A DNA stretch of 40,622 nt from Acidiferrobacterales bacterium (GCA_947258385.1 CAMYII010000089.1:1-40622); one strand, 5' to 3'; shown: positions 16,852-28,589, numbered from the stretch's first letter. The notes: a model not told the origin generated them from the sequence alone. Made by a program: numbers and translations.

Positions 16852-18612
16852 TCATCTTGGGTCGGTGTAACTACGAACCGGGAAGTCCGGTGTGTGTGCC
16901 GGGCGTGTTCCAGCGTGTTCTTCAACGCGCAAGGAGTTGAACACCACCAGCAGGCTGGAGCCTGCCATCAGTCCTGCGGCCAGCACCGGTGGCAGCATGC
17001 CACATGCCGCGAGTATCAATGCAATGAGATTGTATTCGAGGGCCCAGCCCATGTTGCCAAGAATAATTTTTCGCACCCGCCGTGCCAGCACGACCAGGTC
17101 GGGCAGCAGGCCAAGCCCGTCCTTGGGCAGAACGATGTCGGCGGTCTCCCTGGCAAGATCCGTGGACGAGCCCACGGCGACGCCGACCGCCGCTGCGGCG
17201 AGCACCGGCCCGTCATTCAATCCGTCACCCACCATCGCCACCGGGCCCAGTCGCCGGGACCAGGCCTTGATCTCGCGTACCTTTCCTTCCGGGGAAAGCT
17301 GGGCGCGCCACGTGTTGATGCCAATCGCAGCGGCGAGTTGTTCAGCGACCCTGGCGCTGTCACCCGACAGCATGCGTGTGCTTAGCCCCAATTCATGTAT
17401 TGCCGTGATGACTTCCTTCGCCTCGCCACGCGGCAGGTCCGTGAGCCACAGCCCCCCGCGCACCTGATGGCCCCAGCCGACGTAGACCGGCGTCGCTTCT
17501 GTTGTCGTGTCGTCGTACATTTGCTCGATCAGAGCCGGTGGCAGCGACCACCCCAATGCCTGCATGAACGTCGCGTTGCCGGCCACCATATCGTCTGCTT
17601 TGTATTGGCCTATCACGCCTTGGCCCGGGTGTGCCTGCACGCCGGTGACGGAAATCGGGACGAGGCCACGGGCCTGTGCCGCACGAGTCACGCCCTGCGC
17701 GACGGGGTGTTCCGAGCCCTGTTCCAGTCCGGCAACCCGCCGCAATAAGTCGTCTTCCGCAACACCATAGGCTACGATGCTGGTCAGCTTCGGTTCGCCG
17801 GTGGTCAGGGTGCCGGTCTTATCGAACGCCACACCCCGTATCGATGCCAGCGCCTCCAGCACCGCGCCGCCACGGATCAATACGCCACGGCGCAGCATCT
17901 GCCCCAGCGCGAGCGAGGTGGCAAGCGGCGCGGCCAGCCCCAGCGCGCAGGGGCAGGCCACCACGAGTACGGACAGGCCGATCATCAATGCCAGGTCGAA
18001 CGGCCCCTGCAGGCTCCAGTAGGCGATCGCAGCGGCGGCCAGCATCAGGACCGCCGGCACGAAGACCGCCGCCGCGCGGTCAACGGCCCGTTCTAAAGTC
18101 CCTTTACGCGCCAGTGAGCGGCGCACGAACCGACTGATCCGTCCCCAGGCCGTGGCGGCACCGGCGGCCGTGGTGCGCACCAGCACCGTGCCCACCCCAT
18201 TGAGGCTGCCGGCGAACACGGGCGAACCGGGACGCTTGGGGCAGGGGCGGCTCTCGCCGGTCAGCACCGCCTCGCCGCACTCCGAACTGCCCTTGACGAC
18301 GATGCCGTCCACGGGTATGCGTTCCCCGGGGCGCACCCGGATGAGTGTGCCCGGCGCCAGGCCCCGGGCCGGCCGCCGCACCTCGGTGCCATCGGTGATA
18401 ACGTTGGCCTCGATCCGCTCGACCGCCAACAGCGGCGCGAGGCTGCGTACGGCGCGCGCGGCCAAGCGCTTCGAGATACCTCCCAGCGTGAACAGCACCA
18501 GCACCATGGTGGCGCCGTTACTGGCACGACGTGTGACAGCCGTCCCCCGCGTGAATACGCTTCGAAATGCGATCGGCGCCGGGTTGACGCCCCTGCGAAA
18601 CAACGCGGTCAA
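16852..18612 (-). pseudogene. 5'-truncated heavy-metal P1B-type ATPase
   Basis: The frame encodes the C-terminal two thirds of a metal-transporting ATPase. It includes the last part of the TM segment before the actuator domain, the TGES loop (LTGESRP), the CPC metal site (ACPCALGLA), the phosphorylation motif DKTGTLT, the EHP nucleotide motif and GDGLNDGP. The N-terminal metal-binding domain and first three membrane helices are missing. Homology begins near ATG 18507, and the 35 residues before it, from a TTG, look non-coding. It could still make a truncated protein, but pumping is unlikely. It is divergent from the intact ATPase at 18965 and is probably a relic. Confidence 0.7.
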
Positions 18613-18713
18613 TGTTCACCAGAAAATTATACGTGTTGTGTCGGGGCAGGCGGGAAAGGCACGGGGCGGGCTGTGTAGATTTTTCCAGTTGTCTCGCGAT
18701 CAAGCGGGACAGC

Positions 18714-18745
18714 TTGACCTGTGTGTTGCGTATAGGCTGTAAACT
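18714..18745 (+). promoter_or_regulatory. putative MerR-type metal-responsive promoter of the copper ATPase group
   Basis: TTGACC (18714-18719) and TAAACT (18740-18745) are separated by 20 bp, the overlong spacing typical of MerR-family promoters (CueR, ZntR, PbrR). The spacer carries TGT at its left end and ATAGGC at its right end, in the same register as two further sites at 25679 and 31640. The ATPase start is about 220 bp downstream. Confidence 0.5.
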
Positions 18746-18820
18746 ATTTAATTAAAACGATTGGCGCAATGTCATCATGTCGTTCGCCACTACGCGCGTA
18801 TTGAGAAACATGATGAGCTT

Positions 18821-18952
18821 ATGGTGTTTCAGGTCTGTGTCGAACGCGTTTTACGGGTATGGGAAAGGAAGCCTGAAGGCGTGCCGGATGCCGATGTAGT
18901 GTTTCGGATGATTGAATCCGGCGGCGATCAATACGCGATCAGTGAGCACTAA
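18821..18952 (+). CDS. small hypothetical protein upstream of the copper ATPase
   Basis: A possible 43-residue protein from ATG 18821; the same frame is open from TTG 18761 (63 residues). It lies between the MerR-type promoter and the ATPase and ends 12 bases before the ATPase ATG, sharing the transcript. Composition is plausible (VERVLRVWERKPEGVPDADV), but I recognise no family and the ribosome-binding site is weak. It could also be untranslated leader. Confidence 0.35.
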   Translation: MVFQVCVERVLRVWERKPEGVPDADVVFRMIESGGDQYAISEH

Positions 18953-18964
18953 ACGGAGGCATTG

Positions 18965-21427
<2,463 letters not shown>

Positions 21428-21492
21428 CTCAGAGCAGGAGACTGACCATGCGCAATAAATTTTAAACGCGGTACAAATCAAGGAGATGAGTC

Positions 21493-21996
21493 ATGAAAAA
21501 GATATTTGTATTAACTACTGCGGTTTTACTCGCCGCGATCCTTCCACTGGTCCATGCCGACGATGCCTCTCACCCCGGTAAACAGGCGGGGGCTAAGGCG
21601 ATGGCCGGCCAGCCGGGTAAGGGAAACATGATGCAAAAGATGCAGGCGCATATGAAGAAAACGATGCGACAGATGGACGAGATTCATAAAACCAAGGATC
21701 CGGATAAACGCGACAAGCTGATCGAGGAACACATGAAGAGCATGCAAGAAGGCATGGAGATGATGCGGGCCATGGGCGGCGGAATGATGATGGGTATGCA
21801 AGGCGGTCAGGGCAAGATGGGCAAGTCCCAGATGGGGCAGGGCGTGAAAATGGACGGTGATATGCAGATGCGCATGGACCGGATGGAACAGCGTATGGAC
21901 ATGATGCAAATGATGATGGAGCAAATGGCGCAGAGCGGGAAGGAAGTTGAAAAAACCCGCAAAAAGCTGCACGACCATCGGAGAATGAATAAATAA
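21493..21996 (+). CDS. Met-rich periplasmic protein, putative metal binder
   Basis: A 167-residue exported protein. The signal peptide ends near VHA-DD. Of its residues 33 are Met, mostly in MxxM, MM and MMM clusters interspersed with His and Gln; there is no Cys. Met-only clusters bind Cu(I) or Ag(I) in oxidising compartments, as in CopA/PcoA/CusF-type proteins. The helical, charged pattern recalls Spy/CpxP-like chaperone folds, but no LTxxQ motif is seen. It follows the copper ATPase by 65 bp with AAGGAG before ATG. I infer periplasmic copper buffering or hand-over. Confidence 0.8.
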   Translation: MKKIFVLTTAVLLAAILPLVHADDASHPGKQAGAKAMAGQPGKGNMMQKMQAHMKKTMRQMDEIHKTKDPDKRDKLIEEHMKSMQEGMEMMRAMGGGMMMGMQGGQGKMGKSQMGQGVKMDGDMQMRMDRMEQRMDMMQMMMEQMAQSGKEVEKTRKKLHDHRRMNK

Positions 21997-22206
21997 ACCG
22001 GCCGTTGCCATCGATCATGGACGGAACCCATGGAATCCGCGGAAAACAACGTGATGATTTTTCCCAGGTTGTCGCGTGAATTCCGTGACCACGACCGGGA
22101 TCTTATCGGGTTCCCGAACGGGTATCCGGCGCGCCATCAAAACGAATTCTTCGTTGGGTAGAAACCGGTCCGCGTGGCAACCGTTATCAATAACTAGGAG
22201 ATGATG

Positions 22207-22881
22207 ATGTCCCAGGAATACGCCTATGGCATGTGGGTGGTGGTGGCCTTTAATATCGGCTTGTTCCTGTTTTTTATCGGCAGCTTCCTTGCACCCACGG
22301 GTCGTGCCGAGTGGCGCAATATGGGCGTACTGACGGCGTTTCTCGTTGCATTATTTACCGAGATGTACGGTTTCCCGCTCACTGTCTATTTGCTGACCGG
22401 CTGGCTGGGCGACACCTATCCGGTGCTTGAGCCGTTTAGCCACAAATTTGGCCACCTCTGGGTGGTGGTGTTGGGTGGATCGGATCTGGCCTGGATGATG
22501 GTCATGGGCTTGAGTTTGGTTTTTATGATTGCCGGTTATGTGTTGTTGTCAAAAGGCTGGCGTCGGGTGTATCACGCCCACAGCCGGCTCGTTACCAATG
22601 GTGTGTACGCGTTTGCGCGCCATCCGCAATATACGGGTCTGTTCCTGTTCATTATCGGGTTTCTGATCCAGTGGCCGACGCTATTAACGGTTCTTATGGC
22701 GCCCATCCTAATCTATGCCTATGTATATTTATCACGAGCTGAGGAGCGCGTTATGGATAAACGTTTCGGTGAACGATACAGCGACTATGCGCGTCGTACG
22801 CCGATGTTTTTTCCTCCGCTCGGGCAATGGAAAGCGTTTCTCACCGCGTCTGTGAATGAGGTTGGTGACGAAACGAGCTAA
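22207..22881 (+). CDS. isoprenylcysteine carboxyl methyltransferase-like membrane protein
   Basis: About 224 residues with four to five membrane helices. The C-terminal half carries the ICMT/phospholipid methyltransferase signature (TNGVYAFARHPQYTGLFLF and a later EERVMDKRFGERYSDYARRTPMFFP), which binds S-adenosylmethionine in the family. Bacterial members next to metal ATPases have no proven substrate. Three ATGs occur in a row after AGGAG; the third (22207) has the best spacing. A paralogue lies at 36744. The next small gene starts 15 bases after its stop. Confidence 0.85.
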   Translation: MSQEYAYGMWVVVAFNIGLFLFFIGSFLAPTGRAEWRNMGVLTAFLVALFTEMYGFPLTVYLLTGWLGDTYPVLEPFSHKFGHLWVVVLGGSDLAWMMVMGLSLVFMIAGYVLLSKGWRRVYHAHSRLVTNGVYAFARHPQYTGLFLFIIGFLIQWPTLLTVLMAPILIYAYVYLSRAEERVMDKRFGERYSDYARRTPMFFPPLGQWKAFLTASVNEVGDETS

Positions 22882-22895
22882 CACGGAGCCCCGGA

Positions 22896-23042
22896 ATGGA
22901 AGGCCTGTTGTCTTTTTTGATGTTTGCGGGCGTATTCTATTTGGTGATGCATATGCACGCAGAGTACTGCGGACACGGAAGCCGCGGCAGTGGCTACGAG
23001 GGTCCAGCGGTTCCGGTTAGCAGGATAGGTAGCCAGTTTTAA
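22896..23042 (+). CDS. 48-residue membrane peptide related to the YHS membrane protein
   Basis: A short gene directly after the methyltransferase-like gene. The protein begins MEGLLSFLMFAGVFYLVMHM, one membrane helix, followed by a His/Gly/Cys-containing tail. The start is nearly the same as in the 93-residue YHS protein at 25758 (MEGLLSLLIFAGLFYLMMR), but this one ends before any YHS domain. It may be a genuine small metal-binding membrane peptide or a truncated copy. A CGGAG motif precedes the ATG. Confidence 0.6.
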   Translation: MEGLLSFLMFAGVFYLVMHMHAEYCGHGSRGSGYEGPAVPVSRIGSQF

Positions 23043-23100
23043 ACGTCGCGGTGCTGCCTTGCCAAGGTCAAGTATGAGATTGAAAAAGGAGCGAATATCA

Positions 23101-24360
23101 GTGCCGGTTGAACGTAAACACTGCCAATGTCAGGACACTCAAGGCCATTTTCTGGCGAGGGCGTTTGCTCGGCTGAATGTAGAGCTTGAATTACAGGCGC
23201 TATTACTCCACCCGTTTCGCGAGACGACGATCAGCGTTCCTCTCAAAGTACATAATGACGGCAAAGAGGTCCTGCGAACCTATGTGGGCCACCGCGTTCA
23301 GCACAACCACGCCCGCGGGCCCTTCAAGGGCGGATTGCGTTTCCACCCCGGGGTCAGCTTGGGAGAAACCCGTGCACTGGCCCAATTAATGACCTGGAAA
23401 ACCGCGTTGGTGGGCGTGCCCTTTGGAGGTGCCAAGGGTGGGATTGCCGTCGATCCCGCGGCGCTCAGCCTCGACGCCTTGGAGGTATTGACCAAGCGGT
23501 TTATCCAGAAGATGGCGCCGCTGATTGGGACCCACCAGGACATCCCGGCGCCGGATATTGGCACCAATCCGCAAGTCATGGCTTGGATATTGGAAGAATA
23601 CAGCAAGTCACACGGGTATACCCCGGCTGTGGTCACCGGCAAGCCGCTCGAGCTCGGCGGCTCGGCGGGCCGTCTAGAATCGACGGGGTATGGCGTTGCT
23701 TGCCTGACTCAAAAGGCGGCCAGTGAGTTGTCGTTGCCCGTTAATGGTGCCCGGGTGGTGATACAAGGGTTCGGCAATGTCGGCTCGCACACCGCACTGC
23801 GTCTTGCTGAACTCGGCTTCCATGTGATCGCGCTGTCTGATGTGCGGGGTGGCGTCTATGCCGATACCGGCATTGATGTCAGTGCTGCACTGCGGCACGT
23901 GCGGGCAACGGGTTGGCTGGAGGGGCTGGCAGACACCGAACCGATCAGCAACGCCGAACTGTTGGAATTGCCGTGTGATATTTTGATCCCGGCGGCACTG
24001 GAAGCCACTATCAACTGCGACAATGCCGATGCAATAAAAGCGTCGTTGATCGTCGAAGCGGCCAACATTCCTGTTACCCATTTGGCCGATGCGACGTTGC
24101 GGGAGCGGGGGATCGCCATTGTGCCCGATATCCTGGCGAATGCCGGTGGCGTATCAGCCTCATACTACGAGTGGGTGCAAAATCTTCAGGAATTTCCCTG
24201 GGATCACGAAACGGTTATCCGGCGGCTGGAACAGCGGCTGCTCCGGGTTTATGACGAAGTGCGCGATCTCGCTCAAAGGCGCGGGATTGACCTGCGAATG
24301 GCGGCTTACGAACTTGCCATCACGCGTGTCGCTGAGGCCGTGGCGCTGCGAGGTTTCTAA
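23101..24360 (+). CDS. gdhA: glutamate dehydrogenase (Glu/Leu/Phe/Val dehydrogenase family)
   Basis: About 419 residues. The catalytic lysine region PFKGGLRFHP, MTWKTALVGVPFGGAKGGI and the NAD(P) fold GFGNVGSHTA are intact. It interconverts glutamate with 2-oxoglutarate plus ammonia. The GTG at 23101 is preferred because GGAG lies about 10 bases upstream; earlier ATG 23074 and TTG 23059 would sit before that site. The N-terminus has an unusual CxC (HCQCQD). The gene lies within the metal island, which suggests a role in redox or glutamate supply there; that is inference. Confidence 0.9.
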   Translation: MPVERKHCQCQDTQGHFLARAFARLNVELELQALLLHPFRETTISVPLKVHNDGKEVLRTYVGHRVQHNHARGPFKGGLRFHPGVSLGETRALAQLMTWKTALVGVPFGGAKGGIAVDPAALSLDALEVLTKRFIQKMAPLIGTHQDIPAPDIGTNPQVMAWILEEYSKSHGYTPAVVTGKPLELGGSAGRLESTGYGVACLTQKAASELSLPVNGARVVIQGFGNVGSHTALRLAELGFHVIALSDVRGGVYADTGIDVSAALRHVRATGWLEGLADTEPISNAELLELPCDILIPAALEATINCDNADAIKASLIVEAANIPVTHLADATLRERGIAIVPDILANAGGVSASYYEWVQNLQEFPWDHETVIRRLEQRLLRVYDEVRDLAQRRGIDLRMAAYELAITRVAEAVALRGF

Positions 24361-24505
24361 ATGAGTCTGTTCCCAAAACACCCTGACTTAGATCCTCATG
24401 CGCAGCTGTCGCGTTGCCGCTTCGACTTTGCATGGGTAACTTATTACATCGTGGTCAGCGCAAATTAATTGAAAGCTTGGTTTCAGGAGCGGCATTTGTA
24501 AAACC

Positions 24506-25642
24506 ATGCGAGAAATGCAAGACACAACGATCCAAATCGCCGGCGCGGGTCCCGCAGGTTTGGCGGCGGCCATTACCCTGGCGCGTGCCGGGCGCCACGT
24601 CATTGTGCATGAGGCCCACCGTGAAGTGGGCTACCGATTCCAACGGGATTTGCAGGGCCTTGAAAACTGGAGCACCCGGCAGGATGTGCTGACGGTGCTG
24701 CGGGAGCTGGTGTTTGCCACCGATTTCAAGATGCTCCCGTGCCGCCAGGGCATCGCCTTCGATGCCTGGGGCGAGGCTTACACCATCCACAGTGGTGGGC
24801 CTCTTTTTTATATGCTGGAACGCGGTCCCGGCCCCGATACGCTGGATACCGCGTTATTGAACCAAGCCCTCGAATTGGACGTGGAGGTCCGTTTTAACAG
24901 TCGCCTGCTTCATATGGATGGACCCGGGATACTCGCTACCGGTCCGAAAGCCGCGGATGCCATCGCCGTCGGCTACCACTTTGATACCACCATGAAGGAC
25001 GGTTTCTGGGTGATATGCGACGACAATCTCGCGCCTCGAGGTTATGCGTATTTACTGGTCATGGGTGGCAAGGGCACGGTGAAAAGTTGCATGTTTACCG
25101 GTTTCAAGCAAGAGGCGCTTTACGTGCAACGTACCGTAGAGGCGTTTCGCCGGTTGGCGGGACTTGAGATGATTAACGCCCGACCTCATGGTGGCGTGGG
25201 TAATTTTCGTATCCCGGTGACGGCGCGCTCCGGTGCACATCCAGTCGCAGGGGAGCAAGCGGGTTTCCAGGACACCCTGTGGGGTTTCGGTATGCGCGCT
25301 GCCATCACGTCGGGTGTGCTGGCGGCGCGCAGCCTGTTGGATGGCGATAACTACGACTTGCGCTGGCATCAGGCTTTGGGCCCGCTGCTGACGACCGCTG
25401 TGGTGAACCGGGCCCTTTACAGTTTGCTGGGTAACCGCGGCTATCGCTGGTTCCTGCGTCACCGGGAGAGGCGGGCGGATGTACGAGAGTTTCTGTACCG
25501 CCACTACCATCTCTCTCTGAGCAAGCGGTTGTTGGCGCCGTGGGCACGTCGGCGCTATCGGTCTCAACGCAAGGATGAGAGCTGCAATCACGTGGATTGC
25601 CCCTGTGTCTGGTGCCGCCATGGTGAAGAAGTGCATGCGTAA
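24506..25642 (+). CDS. FAD-dependent oxidoreductase with Cys-rich C-terminal tail
   Basis: A 378-residue flavoprotein. The FAD Rossmann motif IAGAGPAGLAAAITLARAG is at residues 10-28, with the acidic VHEAH following. The middle resembles geranylgeranyl reductase/squalene epoxidase-type oxidoreductases, with PxGxxxxxxxGFGMRAA-like second FAD contacts (WGFGMRAAITSG). The final 20 residues hold CNHVDCPCVWCRHG, four Cys and two His that could bind a metal. Substrate is unknown. It sits between gdhA and a YHS gene. The nearest GGAG is rather far from ATG 24506; ATG 24515 is an alternative. Confidence 0.8.
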   Translation: MREMQDTTIQIAGAGPAGLAAAITLARAGRHVIVHEAHREVGYRFQRDLQGLENWSTRQDVLTVLRELVFATDFKMLPCRQGIAFDAWGEAYTIHSGGPLFYMLERGPGPDTLDTALLNQALELDVEVRFNSRLLHMDGPGILATGPKAADAIAVGYHFDTTMKDGFWVICDDNLAPRGYAYLLVMGGKGTVKSCMFTGFKQEALYVQRTVEAFRRLAGLEMINARPHGGVGNFRIPVTARSGAHPVAGEQAGFQDTLWGFGMRAAITSGVLAARSLLDGDNYDLRWHQALGPLLTTAVVNRALYSLLGNRGYRWFLRHRERRADVREFLYRHYHLSLSKRLLAPWARRRYRSQRKDESCNHVDCPCVWCRHGEEVHA

Positions 25643-25678
25643 ACCTTGATTGCGCTGCGCCGCAACAGCGTGCGATGT

Positions 25679-25710
25679 TTGACACGTAAGTAGATGACAG
25701 CCATTAGCGT
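25679..25710 (+). promoter_or_regulatory. putative MerR-type promoter before YHS/DUF5676/glgP
   Basis: TTGACA (25679-25684), a 20-bp spacer and TAGCGT (25705-25710). The spacer holds CGT near its left end and ACAGCC at positions 13-18, exactly the register of the sites at 18714 and 31640. The YHS gene starts 47 bp after the -10 element. Confidence 0.5.
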
Positions 25711-25757
25711 TGTTTATCGATAGTGATCAACCATAGGATTTAAAGAGGAGGCTGGAT

Positions 25758-26039
25758 ATGGAAGGGCTGCTTTCGCTTCTGATCTTTGCCGGATTGTTCT
25801 ACTTGATGATGCGGTTGGGTTGCGGCGCGCATGGCGTGCACGGCAGCCATGGCGGCGGGGAGAACGCCGACCACGTTGACCCGGTTTGCGGTATGCAGGT
25901 CGATCCCAGCCAGGGGTATGGGAAGATGTACGAAGGACAGCTTTACCGATTCTGTTCCCGAAGCTGCCTCGACAAGTTCGAAACCGAGCCCGAACGTTAT
26001 TTGCATGCGGTAGCAGGCAGTGAAGGAGGTGAATCATGA
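25758..26039 (+). CDS. membrane-anchored YHS-domain protein
   Basis: A 93-residue protein with one N-terminal membrane helix (MEGLLSLLIFAGLFYLMM), a Gly/His-rich linker and a YHS domain: DPVCGMQVDP, then RFCSRSCLDKFETEPERYL. The paired Cys residues (C in PVCG, CSRSC) fit the metal-binding YHS type found in copper ATPases. AGGAGG precedes ATG. Its stop overlaps the start of the DUF5676 gene (ATGA), so the two are translationally coupled. I infer a role in metal delivery at the inner membrane. Confidence 0.85.
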   Translation: MEGLLSLLIFAGLFYLMMRLGCGAHGVHGSHGGGENADHVDPVCGMQVDPSQGYGKMYEGQLYRFCSRSCLDKFETEPERYLHAVAGSEGGES

Positions 26040-26305
26040 AACCCGGAATCTCTCTCGTCGCGGTGGGGCACGCCAGCAGCCTGTTTCTGGTCATCACGTT
26101 TGCGTTGTGCGTGGCTTTCGATCTGCTGTTTCCGGAGCATGCCATGTATAAGTCCTGGCAAGAGTTGCTGCCCGGATTCGAATGGATCAGTTGGAAAAGT
26201 TTTTTGCTGGGATTGGCTGAAAGCTACGGTTATGGCTGGTACTTCGCCTTGATCTGGGTGCCGATCTATAACGTGTTCGCCGGTCGTACCGCCGTGAAGA
26301 GATGA
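26036..26305 (+). CDS. DUF5676 family membrane protein
   Basis: An 89-residue protein with two membrane helices (SLFLVITFALCVAFDLLF and the Trp-rich FLLGLAESYGYGWYFALIW) and the end motif PIYNVF. It matches my memory of DUF5676, small membrane proteins usually found beside heavy-metal genes; their function is unknown. It overlaps the YHS gene by 4 bases. A paralogue at 32141 shares TFALCV, FKWLTWW/FEWISWK and PIYN. Confidence 0.8.
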   Translation: MKPGISLVAVGHASSLFLVITFALCVAFDLLFPEHAMYKSWQELLPGFEWISWKSFLLGLAESYGYGWYFALIWVPIYNVFAGRTAVKR

Positions 26306-26372
26306 TGCACACAGCCGGAGTTAAGGGGTAACGAGATTACCACCTGAGGTAACTCAATATAGGAATTAGCTA

Positions 26373-28067
26373 ATGCTCGATGAACTCATACATGAAACGC
26401 GTATCGCCTATTTTTCCATGGAGATCGCGCTGCAAAACCAGATACCTACCTACAGCGGCGGCTTGGGTGTTCTCGCCGGTGATACGATGCGTTCGGCCGC
26501 GGATCTGGAATTGCCCATGGTCGCGGTCACCCTGGTGAGCCGTGCCGGCTATTTTAGACAGGAGATCGATGCGCAGGGGCGGCAACTTGAACATCCGCAC
26601 GATTGGGATCCCGCCCGTTGGGCTTCACCGCTGGAGGCCAAGATCGCGGTCGTGATTGAGGGCAGGATCGTTTGGATTGGTGGTTGGCTGTATGTATTGC
26701 AAGGACATATGAATGGCCGGCAACCCGTCATGTTGTTGGACACCGATCTGGATGAAAATTCGAGTGAGGATCGAGAAATTACTCATTACCTGTATGGCGG
26801 CGACGAGTCGTATCGACTTAAACAGGAAATTGTGTTGGGTATCGGCGGTATGCGCATGTTACAAGCGCTGGGCTTCGAGATCCGCCAGTACCACATGAAC
26901 GAAGGTCATTCCGCGCTGTTGGCCGTGGAACTGCTGCGGCGATACGCCTATGTCAGCGAGGACTTGCGACCCGGGGAGGTCCCGTACGACATTCCCCGTG
27001 TCCGTGAGTTGTGCAGCTTCACCACTCATACGCCCGTTGAAGCCGGCCACGACCGTTTTCCTTATGATATGGTGCAGCGGATTCTGGGCGATGTGATCGA
27101 TCTTGCGACGCTGAAACATCTGGCCGGTGAGGATAATCTCAATATGACCCGTCTTGCCCTCAATTCAAGCGAATACGTTAATGGCGTCGCAAAACGGCAT
27201 GCCGAGGTATCGCGGACGATGTTTCCGGGGTATCGGGTACACTCCGTCACCAATGGGGTGCACCCGTTTACCTGGACCGCTGAAAGCTTTATCGAACTCT
27301 ACGATGCCCACATACCAGGATGGTGTCATGAACCTGAGCTATTGATACGCGCCGAATGTTGTATTACCGATGAGGCCATATGGCAGGCGCACTGTGAGGC
27401 AAAAGCCGCGCTCGTTAACAAGGTCAGCGCGCTTTGCGGAGTAACGCTGAACGCCGAGATCCCGATCCTCGGTTTTGCCCGGCGCATGACGGCATACAAA
27501 CGCCCGGATTTATTGTTTTCCGATATGCAGCGCTTGAAGGCGATCGCGCGGCAACGGCCCTTTCAGATCGTCATGGCCGGCAAGGCCCATCCACGTGATG
27601 AAGGCGGCAAGGGCTTGATCGAAACCATTCACAGGCACATACGGGATTTCGCCGATATCGTTCCGATGGCCTATCTGCCGAACTACGACATGGACATTGC
27701 ATTCTCCATGGTGTCCGGGGTGGACGTCTGGCTGAATACGCCGCTGCGACCGCTGGAGGCCTCCGGCACGAGCGGTATGAAGGCGGCGTTCAACGGTGTG
27801 CCTAATTTGAGTGTGCTGGACGGTTGGTGGATTGAGGGTTGTATCGAAGGTATCACGGGTTGGGCAATTGGTGACAGTGCCGAGTCCGATAACAACGCGG
27901 ATGCGCGGTCTCTTTATGACAAACTCGAGCACACCGTGCTGCCGTTATTTTATGAGGATCGCGCTGGTTGGATCGCTGTAATGAAAGGCGCCATCTGCAA
28001 GAACGCCTCCTTTTTCAACAGCCATCGCATGATGCGCCGTTATGCAACTGAGGCCTATATTGGTTAG
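26373..28067 (+). CDS. glgP: alpha-glucan phosphorylase, short type
   Basis: A 564-residue GT35 enzyme of the short bacterial/archaeal type. It releases glucose 1-phosphate from alpha-glucans. YFSMEIALQNQIPTYSGGLG, HMNEGHSALL, RRMTAYKRPDLLF and the PLP-lysine site GTSGMKAAFNGVPNLS are intact. It lacks the long N-terminal and insert regions of E. coli GlgP, normal for this subfamily. It follows the DUF5676 gene by 67 bp and may share the promoter at 25679. Glucose 1-phosphate could feed the phosphoketolase and zwf pathways encoded nearby. Confidence 0.92.
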   Translation: MLDELIHETRIAYFSMEIALQNQIPTYSGGLGVLAGDTMRSAADLELPMVAVTLVSRAGYFRQEIDAQGRQLEHPHDWDPARWASPLEAKIAVVIEGRIVWIGGWLYVLQGHMNGRQPVMLLDTDLDENSSEDREITHYLYGGDESYRLKQEIVLGIGGMRMLQALGFEIRQYHMNEGHSALLAVELLRRYAYVSEDLRPGEVPYDIPRVRELCSFTTHTPVEAGHDRFPYDMVQRILGDVIDLATLKHLAGEDNLNMTRLALNSSEYVNGVAKRHAEVSRTMFPGYRVHSVTNGVHPFTWTAESFIELYDAHIPGWCHEPELLIRAECCITDEAIWQAHCEAKAALVNKVSALCGVTLNAEIPILGFARRMTAYKRPDLLFSDMQRLKAIARQRPFQIVMAGKAHPRDEGGKGLIETIHRHIRDFADIVPMAYLPNYDMDIAFSMVSGVDVWLNTPLRPLEASGTSGMKAAFNGVPNLSVLDGWWIEGCIEGITGWAIGDSAESDNNADARSLYDKLEHTVLPLFYEDRAGWIAVMKGAICKNASFFNSHRMMRRYATEAYIG

Positions 28068-28238
28068 AGCGGATTGGTGGCCAGGACTATTCCTTTAAAC
28101 AAATGGGGAGAGATATCCTGCTAAAACGTTATCATGATTCACGGATTATCCTTGCCGTGAGTTTTGAGGCACTAAGTTGTGCCGATCGCACCTCATGGCC
28201 TTTTACAGCGAGTCGGCCGGACGAACAAGTTAGATTCC

Positions 28239-28490
28239 ATGCTGCGACGTTTTTTCCGCAACCGGACTAAAGGCTTCCGGCTCGACAGGGAAAGCCGAGC
28301 CTTAACGCTGTCTTGGATTATGAAAAAGGACGGCCATTTGTTTTCGCAAATGGTCGATGGAGTGTTGGGTTTTGTCAAACGGCGCCTAGACGATGAAACG
28401 AGTCGATGGTTATCACAAAACCAGGTGATAGTTCGTTATTTCAGGCATGACTGGACCTTCAACGATATTGCACAGGCTGATTCGCGCTAA
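28239..28490 (+). CDS. hypothetical small basic protein
   Basis: An 83-residue frame from ATG 28239, extendable to GTG 28179. It is rich in Arg and Phe at the start (MLRRFFRNRTKGFRLDRES) and has no membrane helix or Cys. I do not recognise the family. It lies alone between glgP and the next YHS gene, with no strong ribosome-binding site. It may be a real accessory gene or chance. Confidence 0.4.
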   Translation: MLRRFFRNRTKGFRLDRESRALTLSWIMKKDGHLFSQMVDGVLGFVKRRLDDETSRWLSQNQVIVRYFRHDWTFNDIAQADSR

Positions 28491-28589
28491 TTGTAGCGGT
28501 CGCCGTTCATTCATGGTGTCGATTTAGCTTACGAATGGATATTCATGCTCGACGGCGGGATTACCGGAAGCACGCAACGGAGGTCAGTT

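Noticed and set aside
24361-24468. 35-codon frame starting right after the gdhA stop
   Set aside because: There is no family, no own ribosome-binding site and no sign of selection; chance is as likely.
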